64,000 bases of DNA, taken from assembly GCF_026241195.1 (NCBI RefSeq), contig NZ_JAPFQO010000002.1, positions 1 to 64,000 of the forward strand. The letters are read 5' to 3'. Position numbers and translations under genes: made by a program. The notes beneath the pieces were generated by a model. It ran no database searches. It saw only the letters and a list, made by a program, of their open reading frames with translations, and was not told the origin of the DNA. Each line of letters begins with the position of its first letter. Position 1 is the stretch's first letter. The stretch comes from Pontibacter anaerobius (GTDB taxonomy: Bacteria; Bacteroidota; Bacteroidia; Cytophagales; Hymenobacteraceae). Below, in pieces: positions 28,004 to 36,066 of the stretch.

Positions 28004-29026
28004 ATGTTCGAGCGCCAGGTGTACCGCATGCCAAAGGCAGGTTCTATCAATAGCCTGAAATTACAGACGGAAGAAATAGGACCTCCCAGCGCAGAGGAAG
28101 TATGTGTGCAGGTAAAGGCGATCGGTCTCAACTTTGCCGACATTTTTGCCATGCAGGGTCTTTACAGCGCCACTCCAGAGGGGCCGTTTATACCTGGACT
28201 TGAGTTTTCGGGTGAGATTGTGGCAGTGGGGGAAGGCGTTAAAGAATGGAAAGTGGGAGAGAGGGTGATGGGAGCCACCAAGTTCGGTGGCTATGTGTCG
28301 CATATCAACCTGAACCATCGCTACGTCATTTCCTTGCCGGAGGGTTGGAGCTTTGAAGAAGGAGCCGGTTTCCTGGTTCAGGGACTTACAGCATACTATG
28401 CCTTAAAGGAACTAGGCAATTTGCAGCAGGGTATGACAGTGCTGATCCACAGCGCGGCAGGTGGGGTGGGGATACTGGCCAACCGTATCTGCAAAAAGTA
28501 TGGCGCATACACTATCGGTACGGTTGGCAGTAACAGCAAGGTGGATTTTCTGCAGAAGCAGGAAGCTTATGATGCTGTTATTGTTCGTGATGGCGATTTT
28601 TCTGGTAAGCTAAAGGATGCTTTGGGGGAGCGCCCGCTGCGCCTGATAATGGAGTGCATTGGCGGCAAAATTCTGAAGCAGGGGTGGGAGGCGATGGCTC
28701 CGATGGGTCGGATGGTGGTGTATGGCAATGCCAGTTTCAGCAGCCATGGCGCTACTCCCAATTACCCCAGGCTGATCTGGAAATACCTCTGGCGGCCCAA
28801 AATCGACCCTTTGCGTTTGCCTACCGAAAACAAATCGCTCATGGGTTTTAACCTTATCTACCTTTACGAGCAAACCGACATGATGCACCAACTGCTGGGC
28901 GAGCTACAGGCACTACATCTGAAGCCGCAACACATCGGGCATGTGTATGAGTTCGGGCAGATGCACGAGGCGATAAAGCTATTCCAACGGGGTGAGTCTG
29001 TAGGGAAGGTGGTGGTGAAAGTATAG
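28004..29026 (+). CDS. VAT-1-like zinc-independent quinone oxidoreductase (MDR superfamily)
   Basis: 340 residues. GLNFADIFAMQGLYSATPEGPF and PGLEFSGEIVAVGEGV form the GroES-like part without zinc cysteines; VLIHSAAGGVGILANRICKKYGA is the nucleotide-binding motif. The tail (MMHQLLGELQALHLKPQHIG...GESVGKVVVKV) matches the synaptic-vesicle VAT-1 branch of the superfamily. It probably reduces quinones with NADPH. Confidence 0.85.
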   Translation: MFERQVYRMPKAGSINSLKLQTEEIGPPSAEEVCVQVKAIGLNFADIFAMQGLYSATPEGPFIPGLEFSGEIVAVGEGVKEWKVGERVMGATKFGGYVSHINLNHRYVISLPEGWSFEEGAGFLVQGLTAYYALKELGNLQQGMTVLIHSAAGGVGILANRICKKYGAYTIGTVGSNSKVDFLQKQEAYDAVIVRDGDFSGKLKDALGERPLRLIMECIGGKILKQGWEAMAPMGRMVVYGNASFSSHGATPNYPRLIWKYLWRPKIDPLRLPTENKSLMGFNLIYLYEQTDMMHQLLGELQALHLKPQHIGHVYEFGQMHEAIKLFQRGESVGKVVVKV

Positions 29027-29088
29027 ATTTTATACTTATACTTTTTCATACTTCATACTTGTGCTATACTTCCCTTCTGGACCCCAGC

Positions 29089-29785
29089 TGACGCAAGTCT
29101 TCAGACTTGTGACCTTTTATGGTGTTGAGTTTGTAACTCGACTGGCTCGGAGAGCCATACCTGTTGCATTGCTATACTTTATACCTGTCCATTTATACTT
29201 TAGCCACTGCTTCCTTCAACTCGAAACAAGCTATCCTTGCTAGCTGCCGTTCATCCTCAGTCTTACGAACCTACCGTTGCACCTCCTGCCTTGGCTCCCT
29301 CCAGCCCGAGAGGGCTCGTCTTCCCGCATCGCGCTGTGTTCCCTCCTGCGCCAAGGCGCTGCCGCTCTCGCGGCACCGGATCTCACAAGGCGCTCAACGG
29401 AAAGACTGGGATCAGTTTTCGATAGCCACTGCTCACGAAGCTTGAACCAAGTCCCCCTTTGAAGGGGGCAGGGGGATGACAATCGTCTGCCGAAAACTCC
29501 CTCTCCTGTTTTGGGGGTAGGGGTCCTCGAAAAAAGGAGAGGGCTGGGGTGAGGTAAATTCCCCTCCTTTGATAAGGAGGAGCTAGGGGAGGGTTCATAC
29601 TTTTGCTGATGACAGCCATACCCAACGATGGAACTTACACTTCAACATCAGTCATTACAGGCTCCCCTCCTTTGACAAGGAGGGGCAGGGGTGGTTAGAA
29701 CCGGTACTGCGAAACTCCCCTCCTCTGGACTAGCCTAAACGATAGTTTTGAGCTAGCGAGCGTAGCTCTAGGGGTAGGTTAATCA
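29089..29785. repeat. Long composite palindromic repeat, copy 2
   Basis: Same block order and orientation as 9585-10275: CAAGTC-TTCA-GACTTG hairpin, GAGTTTGTAACTC hairpin, CATCCTCAGTCTTAC, GGCTCCCTCCAGCCCG, GGCGCTCAACGGAAAGACTG, G/C-rich modules, and GAGCTAGCGAGCGTAGCTC at the end. It lacks the module with the CCGGAC and GCGGACT hairpins. It sits in a convergent gap (VAT-1-like gene and pcm). Confidence 0.8.
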
Positions 29786-29866
29786 TTCTGCACCTTCGTA
29801 AAAACGTATCACGACCTGTCCGAAAAACCTATGCTATTTACACTTTGTCCAAAGCAACTACAGCCT

Positions 29867-30568
29867 TTACTGCTTATCACCACCCGTAAAAGGCACAAAG
29901 GCAACGGGCATTAACTCTTTCGTGACTATCTTTCCTTTCTTCTTCTCTATTAGCAGCAGCGTTTGTATTTGAAATTCCGGACCGATGGGGATAACCATTC
30001 TTCCGCCTTCTTTGAGCTGATCCAGTAAAGGAGGGGGGACAGATTCGGCCGCGGCGGTTACCACAATGGCATCAAAAGGAGCATATTCTTTCCAGCCATG
30101 GTAGCCGTTTCCTACCTTCACTTGCACGTTATCATAACCGAGGTCTTTTAAACGGTTGGCAGCCGATCGCCCGAGTTCAGGTATGATCTCGATGGTGTAC
30201 ACCTGCTTGGCGATTTCGGCCAGCACCGCCGCCTGGTAGCCATTGCCGGTGCCTACTTCCAGCACCTTCATCTGCGGGTTTGGCTTAATCACCTCTGTCA
30301 TATACGCCACCATGTAAGGCTGCGAGATGGTTTGTCCAGAGCCAATGGGTAAAGGATGATCTTCATACGCATAGGTAGCCTGATCCGGGGGGACAAACAA
30401 ATGCCGCTTTACTTTGCGCATGGCATCTAGCACGGCTTTATCTTTGATGCCCCTGCCTTCAATAGACTCCCGCACCAAGTTTTCTCTTTTCTCCCTGTAA
30501 CGATCCTGCTCCTGCACAGGATGGAAAAGCAGCGTGAACGACAGCAGAATAAAAACCGGAAGTTGCAT
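29867..30568 (-). CDS. pcm: Protein-L-isoaspartate O-methyltransferase, exported form
   Basis: 233 residues from the ATG at 30568; the frame opens at a TTG at 30610 but the ATG gives a clean N-terminal hydrophobic segment (PVFILLSFTLLF). The core DHPLPIGSGQTISQPYMVAYM, VLEVGTGNGYQAAVLAE and FDAIVVTAAAESVPPPLLDQL is unmistakable PIMT. It methylates damaged isoaspartyl residues with SAM. A signal or anchor segment is unusual for this enzyme, although it occurs in some Bacteroidota and Proteobacteria. Confidence 0.9.
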   Translation of the reverse strand: MQLPVFILLSFTLLFHPVQEQDRYREKRENLVRESIEGRGIKDKAVLDAMRKVKRHLFVPPDQATYAYEDHPLPIGSGQTISQPYMVAYMTEVIKPNPQMKVLEVGTGNGYQAAVLAEIAKQVYTIEIIPELGRSAANRLKDLGYDNVQVKVGNGYHGWKEYAPFDAIVVTAAAESVPPPLLDQLKEGGRMVIPIGPEFQIQTLLLIEKKKGKIVTKELMPVAFVPFTGGDKQ

Positions 30569-30819
30569 AAGCCAAAGTTGTTTACCGGGTTGTAGGAAAG
30601 GAGGAAGCAACAGTAACCGCTGGGAGCGTACCGGGGGGGTACTAATTTATACTTCGGATGGCAGGATAAGTTCTGCAGCGAAGGAGTGGAGATAAGCAAA
30701 AGAGCAGCTGCAAATCAAATTTCCATTTCATGGATGAGGTTTTCGCGCGGACAGGTCGCGGTCTATCCCTAAGAGGATTTTATACTTTGAACGCTGCAGC
30801 GAGCCGTGAAAGAACCGGC

Positions 30820-31071
30820 TTACTTTTTACTTTTACAGTACCCAAAAGCGGCTTTCCTTTTGCGTTGGCAGTACCCTTTTATTCTTCTGAAACTTTTTCT
30901 TTCAGTACGGTGGTTGCTGTGCTCGTGCGGTAAATGGCAAACCGGGCATTCAGGCACTGGTGCCTCCAGTTCTTTGAGCAACTCCGGCATTTTATCCTCC
31001 ACCTGTCTGAGGTAGGCTACTATAAAAAGTGTTCCTATGGTTCCGATCAGGGCAAGTAAAAATGTTATCAT
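30820..31071 (-). CDS. Small membrane protein with a CPVCxxPH motif
   Basis: 83 residues: an N-terminal membrane helix (ITFLLALIGTIGTLFIVAYL), then a short linker with ECPVCHLPHEHSNH, which could bind a metal ion, and a basic tail (RKSFRRIKGYCQRKRK). No family is recognised. Starts at the ATG at 31071. Confidence 0.5.
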   Translation of the reverse strand: MITFLLALIGTIGTLFIVAYLRQVEDKMPELLKELEAPVPECPVCHLPHEHSNHRTERKSFRRIKGYCQRKRKAAFGYCKSKK

Positions 31072-31253
31072 GGCAAATTCTTATTCAACAAAAAAACTCA
31101 GTAAAGGGACTTTAACTTGTGTTATAGCGTGATGAGGTAATTACTTAAACCCTATATAAGTTTTAATATTGTGCCGCAGAAACCTTTTTTAGTGAACAGG
31201 CGTAGGGTGGACCTGGATTCTTAAAATAGTACTTTTTTACCTCCTGAAATAAA

Positions 31254-31287
31254 AACAGCCGCCCCACCTTAAGGCGGAGCGGCTGTT
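31254..31287 (-). terminator. Rho-independent terminator of the 4-TM protein gene
   Basis: AACAGCCGC/GCGGCTGTT (31254-31262/31279-31287); on the minus strand a T run (31251-31255 complement) follows. Ends the transcript from 31747. Confidence 0.8.
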
Positions 31288-31309
31288 ATACTTTTTATAC
31301 TTAAATGGC

Positions 31310-31747
31310 TTAGTTGCCTGGCCAGGCGTTCCAGGGAATGCGCAGCAGGATCAGGAAAAGGCCGATGCCGTAGAAAATGGCGATGCTCTTGAAACCTCTG
31401 TTATCGGTGCCGATCTGGCGCTTGGCGCGGGAGTAGCCAATAGTGATCAGCACGACAGCGATGATCATGGTAAGCGGGTGCTCCAGAATGTATAGCCTGG
31501 ACACCGAGTCGCCCATGGCTTCGCCGGAGAAATTTTTCATGCCAAGTGGAGAGACAAAGTACAAGATAACCCCGATCACCCACTGCAGGTGCACCGGAAT
31601 AAGGCCTAGCAGCCCCATCTTTCTGTCTTTGTCCGTAAAGGTTTTGTTACCCAGCCAACCCGCCAGGGCAGCGCCGAAACTGATGAGCACACCGAGAAGC
31701 ACCAGGTATGTCATGTAGGAGTGTAAATGTTGTAATCCTGTATCCAT
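31310..31747 (-). CDS. Four-helix membrane protein of the TsdA locus
   Basis: 145 residues with four hydrophobic segments (YLVLLGVLISFGAALAGWLG, LIPVHLQWVIGVILYF, HPLTMIIAVVLITIG, IAIFYGIGLFLILL). Histidines near the membrane edges (LQHLHSY, PVHLQW, LEHPL) would allow a b-type haem or quinone site, but this is inference. It follows the TsdA-like cytochrome on the same strand, separated by a hairpin. Confidence 0.65.
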   Translation of the reverse strand: MDTGLQHLHSYMTYLVLLGVLISFGAALAGWLGNKTFTDKDRKMGLLGLIPVHLQWVIGVILYFVSPLGMKNFSGEAMGDSVSRLYILEHPLTMIIAVVLITIGYSRAKRQIGTDNRGFKSIAIFYGIGLFLILLRIPWNAWPGN

Positions 31748-31846
31748 GCTGTTGTTTGTTGTTGTCTGGTGTAAATATAGGAATTATAAGGTAAAACATC
31801 CTGCAATAAAAATAACAGTCTTTTGAGATAGCCCGGGCACAAAAAA

Positions 31847-31874
31847 GAAGGGCTCCTGTAACAGGGAGCCCTTC
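31847..31874 (-). terminator. Rho-independent terminator of the TsdA-like gene
   Basis: GAAGGGCTCC/GGAGCCCTTC (31847-31856/31865-31874), followed on the minus strand by six T (31841-31846 complement). Confidence 0.85.
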
Positions 31875-31902
31875 AAAATCATAAGTTGCAGCTTGCCGAT
31901 GG

Positions 31903-33024
31903 CTATATGTTCTTTTTCTCCTTTTCCTTTTCTTTCGCCTCAATAATTGGCTTAAACGGCCCGTATTTATGTTGCTCCTCGCTGTAAGGGTCAGAGAAAG
32001 GACCAAACGGATGGTCAAACGGCTTCGTTGAAATGTCCGGCCAATCTTTGGTAATGTCTTTTTTCGGGCGCGGTTGAGAGTTTACGAAAGCAGCCAGGTC
32101 CCATGCCTCTTCATCCGTCAGCATAGGGTTATCGTGGGTGGCACCCAGTGGCATGTTGGCTTTCACATACTTGGCAAAGTTAGAGATACGGTATAAACCG
32201 GCGCCATCATTATAGCTGTCATCACCCCACAAAGGAGGGTATACATACTCTGGGTTGCCTTCCGGTTTCATGCCCTGGCCATCAGCGCCATGGCAAACCT
32301 GGCATTTCTGCGCGTAAATGGGTTTGCCTAGTTCCGGGCTGGCAGGACGATCAAGGAACTCAATTGGCATCAGGCCTGAGCCTTTCGGCGTTTCGCCTTT
32401 CTGCACATCTTTGCCTACCCACTGTATATAAGCCACCATTGCCTGCATTTCCTTAGTATCCACGTCCAGGGGCTTTCCGTTCAGGCTGCGCTGAAAACAA
32501 CCATTTATACGGCCGGCCACATCAATAACGGTTCCGGAGCGGGGCCGGAATTTAGGGTAGGTGGTAGACATGCGGGAGTAGTTGTTGCCATAAGGCTTCG
32601 TGCCTGCGTCCAGGTGGCAGTTCTGGCAATTAAGGCCGTTGGAGATGTGCAGCACGCTACCCTGTGGGCCAAGGTACTTAGCCGTGTGCGCTATCAGTTC
32701 GCGGCCATACTTAATTTGCTCGCCTTCGGGGCCTGCCGGTAGCGATGCAAGGTCGGGGGCTCGCCACATGTCGTCGGCAGGGGCTGCAGTTGCAGCAACC
32801 GGAGCCGAAGCGGAGGCAGGAGCAGCGCCTTCAGGAGTAGCCTGCTCAGGCGTACTTTCCGCTAACCTGTTCTGAAAGAATGAGGGCGGGCTGTAGATCA
32901 AAAGCATGATCAGGCCCAGCAGCATAATGACGGCCAGTATGTTAAGGCCGACAATCCTAGTGATCCTGACAAGCACTTCCCCGAATTCCTGATCCTGGTT
33001 TACTTGATCCTGATTCGATTTCAT
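31903..33024 (-). CDS. TsdA-like dihaem c-type cytochrome (thiosulfate dehydrogenase/tetrathionate reductase), membrane-anchored
   Basis: 373 residues. One N-terminal membrane helix (about 26-45) is followed by an Ala/Pro/Glu linker, then two haem-binding sites: CQNCH at 133-137 and CQVCH at 241-245. GRINGCFQRSLNG (171-183) matches the TsdA segment whose cysteine (here Cys176) is an axial ligand of the catalytic haem. TsdA couples two thiosulfates to tetrathionate in the periplasm. The last 20 residues are a Lys/Glu tail. A CRP/FNR-type site lies about 70 nt upstream. Confidence 0.8.
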   Translation of the reverse strand: MKSNQDQVNQDQEFGEVLVRITRIVGLNILAVIMLLGLIMLLIYSPPSFFQNRLAESTPEQATPEGAAPASASAPVAATAAPADDMWRAPDLASLPAGPEGEQIKYGRELIAHTAKYLGPQGSVLHISNGLNCQNCHLDAGTKPYGNNYSRMSTTYPKFRPRSGTVIDVAGRINGCFQRSLNGKPLDVDTKEMQAMVAYIQWVGKDVQKGETPKGSGLMPIEFLDRPASPELGKPIYAQKCQVCHGADGQGMKPEGNPEYVYPPLWGDDSYNDGAGLYRISNFAKYVKANMPLGATHDNPMLTDEEAWDLAAFVNSQPRPKKDITKDWPDISTKPFDHPFGPFSDPYSEEQHKYGPFKPIIEAKEKEKEKKNI

Positions 33025-33087
33025 AATAATTAACGTAGCGTAAGGTGTATAGATTTTTTAAAAATAACAGCTTGCGATCACCTGTAC

Positions 33088-33103
33088 CGTGACATTTGTC
33101 ACA
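33088..33103. promoter_or_regulatory. CRP/FNR-type site CGTGA-N6-TCACA
   Basis: CGTGACATTTGTCACA, one base from the TGTGA-N6-TCACA consensus, centred about 71 nt before the TsdA-like start codon. One of seven related sites in the window. Confidence 0.7.
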
Positions 33104-33340
33104 GAAACCCGCCTGCTTGAAATTATTTAGGTAGTTAAAGTATAAACTGCGGTACTTCTTCCTTCCACAAGCCATGTTCAGCCTAGGAGTAAGCAGGGGT
33201 TAAGGTGCCTGGGGTGTTTAAGTTGCTCGGTGCCCTATTTTCTTAAACGGATTTTGTTTCTAAAGGTGCTAAGTGCTAAATCGGCCGGGTTGCGTGGCAC
33301 CAGTCTTCTATGCTTAGACGTTGGGGTAGTAGTATTAAAA

Positions 33341-33370
33341 CCGGGCAGGAAGTATAAGCTCCCTGCCCGG
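33341..33370 (-). terminator. Terminator of the SoxB-like lipoprotein gene
   Basis: CCGGGCAGG/CCTGCCCGG (33341-33349/33362-33370), followed by TTTT on the minus strand just beyond the stop codon at 33377. Confidence 0.75.
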
Positions 33371-33376
33371 TAGGTT

Positions 33377-35038
33377 TTATCTGAATACGTAATCAACATT
33401 TGGAAGCTGCGACAGCACTGGGGCTGGCAGGTCCAGCGCTACGGCTCTTCCGTCTGTCTTTGGAGAGATGGTGCCGTGTACTTTCAGGTACTCTTCCATC
33501 ACATCGTGGATAGTATAGTCCAGCACCTGCGGATCCTGTGCGTTTGGCATGCGGCAAAGCATGTGCTCTGGCTCACCTCTTCTGAGGCAGGCTGCCATGG
33601 TGTACACGCGGCTCGGGTCCAACGGCTGGCCACCGATCTTGATAGACTGTACGCGCTGGCCTTTCGGCGCATTGGCGTTAAAAGTCATTTCCATACCTGA
33701 AAAACGGATCACCCAGCCTCCGAAACGCTCCAGTGGCTTCTCGGCAAACACGTTGTGCAGCTCTTTCTCCATCCACTCCTGAATCTGCTTTCCTGTGGCT
33801 TTTCCTGTTTTCACGTTTTCGTTTACAGGCAGCATGTTCCAGATATCGCTGTAGGTAATGGCTGCTTTGCCAGAGGCATCCGGTACGATAGGCGTACTAA
33901 AACGGAAACCGTTAGAGATGGCCACGTCCACGCCTGTTTTCCAGCGCACAGCATCCGTGATCATGTTATCCATTGGGTTCTCCACCACCAGGTAGCGGTA
34001 AAGCGGGGTAGTGGTATGGCCCAGCACTTTGTCCATTCTCTCTTTATAAGGTGCCATCTGCTCGTCAACCACTTTCTGCACAATCGGGTCAGCAGGGTAT
34101 TTGGCAGGGTCCACATCAATCAGTTCGTAGCGCTGGTCAACGATCTTCCCGTCTTTCACGTCGAGGTCCAGGCGGCCAACAAAAGAGGCAAATGCGCCCG
34201 GCTCTACCACTTGCGCATACTTACGCTGGATAGGCTTGCGAACACGCTCATGTGTGTCGTTACCAAGTATAAAGTCCACGCCCTCAATCTCCGGCTGGTC
34301 GGCCAGGTATATCTGCTTCGAAATGCCCAGGTGCGTCACCAGGAACAGGATGTCCACGCCTTTCTCCTCCTTCAGCTCCTTGATCAGGGGCTCCAGGTTT
34401 TCTTCCAGGCCTTTAAAGATGAGTCCTTTGCTGAACGATGGGTTCTGGCGGACAGGTACCTCCGGGTCGTTGTAGGAGATAAAGCCCAGCTTTACGCCTT
34501 TCACCTCCTTTATCAGGTATGGCTTGTACAGCATTTGGGTGCTGGCCTCATCGTAGATGTTGGCGCAAATAACCGGCTTGTTGTAAGAAGCCAGCACGCT
34601 GCGCATTTTCTGGCTTCCGAAGATCACTTCCCAGTTGCCCGGAATCAGGAAATCATAGTCCATGGCGTTGATTACCGGCCCGAAAACCTCTCCTTCCGAA
34701 AGTGCCGCCGCCGCGCTGCCCTGTATTAGGTCACCGCCATCCACGATCACCGTGCCGCCCGGGTTCTCTGTTTTTACCTGTTTAAAAATGGTTTGAATGT
34801 GGGCTACCCCGCCACGCTCCTTAAAGGAGAACTTTCCGTCCTCGATAAAAAATTCGTTGTGGGGCAACAGCTGGCCATGGATATCAGCTGTCTGTAAAAT
34901 AGTGATGGTCTCTACGCCATCCTCCGCTGCCACAGCCTGTGACTGGTCTTGCGAAGTAGAAGTCTGGCAGGAGGCGAAAAGTGACATGCCTATTACCGGA
35001 ATGGCGGAATAGACAAGTTTCTTGAAGTTAAGTATCAT
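33377..35038 (-). CDS. SoxB-like/5'-nucleotidase-family metallophosphoesterase, lipoprotein
   Basis: 553 residues from the ATG at 35038, which gives MILNFKKLVYSAIPVIGMSLFASC with the lipobox cysteine at 24; the frame continues to 35149 but that hides the signal. The N-terminal metal motifs are LQTADIHGQ (48-56) and DGGDLIQG (100-107). The third motif is GNWEV (134-138): true 5'-nucleotidases have GNHEF, whereas thiosulfohydrolase SoxB carries Trp here, as I recall. The C-terminal domain lacks the SoxB PDPYxQQGG block. Probable periplasmic or surface enzyme acting on a sulfur or phosphate ester. Confidence 0.7.
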   Translation of the reverse strand: MILNFKKLVYSAIPVIGMSLFASCQTSTSQDQSQAVAAEDGVETITILQTADIHGQLLPHNEFFIEDGKFSFKERGGVAHIQTIFKQVKTENPGGTVIVDGGDLIQGSAAAALSEGEVFGPVINAMDYDFLIPGNWEVIFGSQKMRSVLASYNKPVICANIYDEASTQMLYKPYLIKEVKGVKLGFISYNDPEVPVRQNPSFSKGLIFKGLEENLEPLIKELKEEKGVDILFLVTHLGISKQIYLADQPEIEGVDFILGNDTHERVRKPIQRKYAQVVEPGAFASFVGRLDLDVKDGKIVDQRYELIDVDPAKYPADPIVQKVVDEQMAPYKERMDKVLGHTTTPLYRYLVVENPMDNMITDAVRWKTGVDVAISNGFRFSTPIVPDASGKAAITYSDIWNMLPVNENVKTGKATGKQIQEWMEKELHNVFAEKPLERFGGWVIRFSGMEMTFNANAPKGQRVQSIKIGGQPLDPSRVYTMAACLRRGEPEHMLCRMPNAQDPQVLDYTIHDVMEEYLKVHGTISPKTDGRAVALDLPAPVLSQLPNVDYVFR

Positions 35039-35279
35039 GGTAGTTAAAGTAAAATGTGTAAAGGTTGTAAGTGTAGTGTACAGGGTAAGACTGCATAGAG
35101 CGCCATAAGCCCTGAGAAAAGCGCATGATGGCATCGCCAGGTATGCCATGCTATGTTATACTACTAGCAGCAGGCATAGCCAGACGGGATTATGCAGAGG
35201 CACATAGCGTTAGGTTGCCAGCCTTTAGGGCAGGGCAATTGCTCTTGTACCAGTATCGAATAAAAGAAGTAGGGGTAAA

Positions 35280-35654
35280 TTAGCAGTGCCTAGGAGGGTC
35301 GGGCTCCAGGGATTCTGTAATGGAGTGGTAGGCTTTGTAATTAAATTTTACTGTTTTTAAGACCAGCGGTGGCGTCAGGGAGGTAACAGATTCAGTAGCT
35401 GCGGTACAGAAAAGCTTTAAAGAGCATACTTTAATTTCTGTTTTCTGCTTTTTTTCAGATTTGTCAAAATGATCGAAGGGAGAGGGGTGGTAATCATTAG
35501 AGGCCGCAACAACCGCATGTTTACTCTTCTCCCGCAAGCACTCTTTTTTATAAGAAATACCCGTGCTCTCTCCCGGCATAAAGCTAGTGAATGCCAGGAA
35601 AAAAAGATGTGTGTACAACATCAGCAAAGACCATATTTTCAGGAAGCGCTCCAA
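35280..35654 (-). CDS. Small exported protein with C-terminal EPDPPR motif
   Basis: 124 residues if a TTG at 35654 is used (the first ATG is 35621). N-terminal hydrophobic segment (IWSLLMLYTHLFFLAFTSF), a polar basic middle (KKECLREKSKH, KSEKKQKTEIK), and the ending SLEPDPPRHC. The ending EPDPPR plus two residues is shared with the otherwise dissimilar protein at 52117-52482. Function unknown; it lies between the SoxB-like lipoprotein gene and the porin. Confidence 0.5.
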   Translation of the reverse strand: MERFLKIWSLLMLYTHLFFLAFTSFMPGESTGISYKKECLREKSKHAVVAASNDYHPSPFDHFDKSEKKQKTEIKVCSLKLFCTAATESVTSLTPPLVLKTVKFNYKAYHSITESLEPDPPRHC

Positions 35655-36066
35655 GTCGGGGGTGTTGTGTAAGGGTATTTCTGCGTGTTATATATTATAT
35701 ATGTAAATACGGATAATTTGAAAGTATGTACTCACTTATGTGTGCAATATAAGAAAATTGCACCATTATTTGGTGAGTGACTGAAAAAAATCATTGTTTT
35801 TTAAATTTACACAGTGCAAGCGGGAGATTGTGAGGGTAGTAAGAAGCCTGAAAAATAAAAAAAGGTCAGCACCAAATATAAAAACCACCTTCGTTACATG
35901 TGACATTTATCACACAACACAGGAAAGTATGTTCCTAGCTTGCATGTTTCTCTCAGTAATGCAGGTTTATCTTTCTGAAAAGGCCCAGCTTCTGAGGTTT
36001 TTATCGGTAATACGTATAAAAATACCGTAGCGCCTCTGCGTGATAGTCCCAACTTTAAAAACATAG
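35655..36066. other. Intergenic region upstream of the porin
   Basis: AT-rich and without a gene. The one clear element is the perfect CRP-type palindrome at 35899-35914. Confidence 0.5.
35899..35914. promoter_or_regulatory. CRP/FNR-type site TGTGA-N6-TCACA (perfect)
   Basis: TGTGACATTTATCACA matches the canonical CRP consensus at all ten fixed positions. It lies about 160 nt before the porin start and about 245 nt from the divergent EPDPPR gene. Confidence 0.7.

Larger units (their letters stand above)
33025..33376. other. Intergenic region with operator and terminator
   Basis: No gene seen. It carries the GTGAC palindrome upstream of the TsdA-like gene (33088-33103) and the terminator of the SoxB-like gene (33341-33370). 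Confidence 0.6.

Noticed and set aside
29061-29625. Frames inside the second long repeat
   Set aside because: Same reason; they follow repeat modules rather than coding constraint.
33377-35149. Longer start for the SoxB-like lipoprotein
   Set aside because: The additional 37 residues are unlike any signal and hide a clear lipoprotein signal beginning at 35038.
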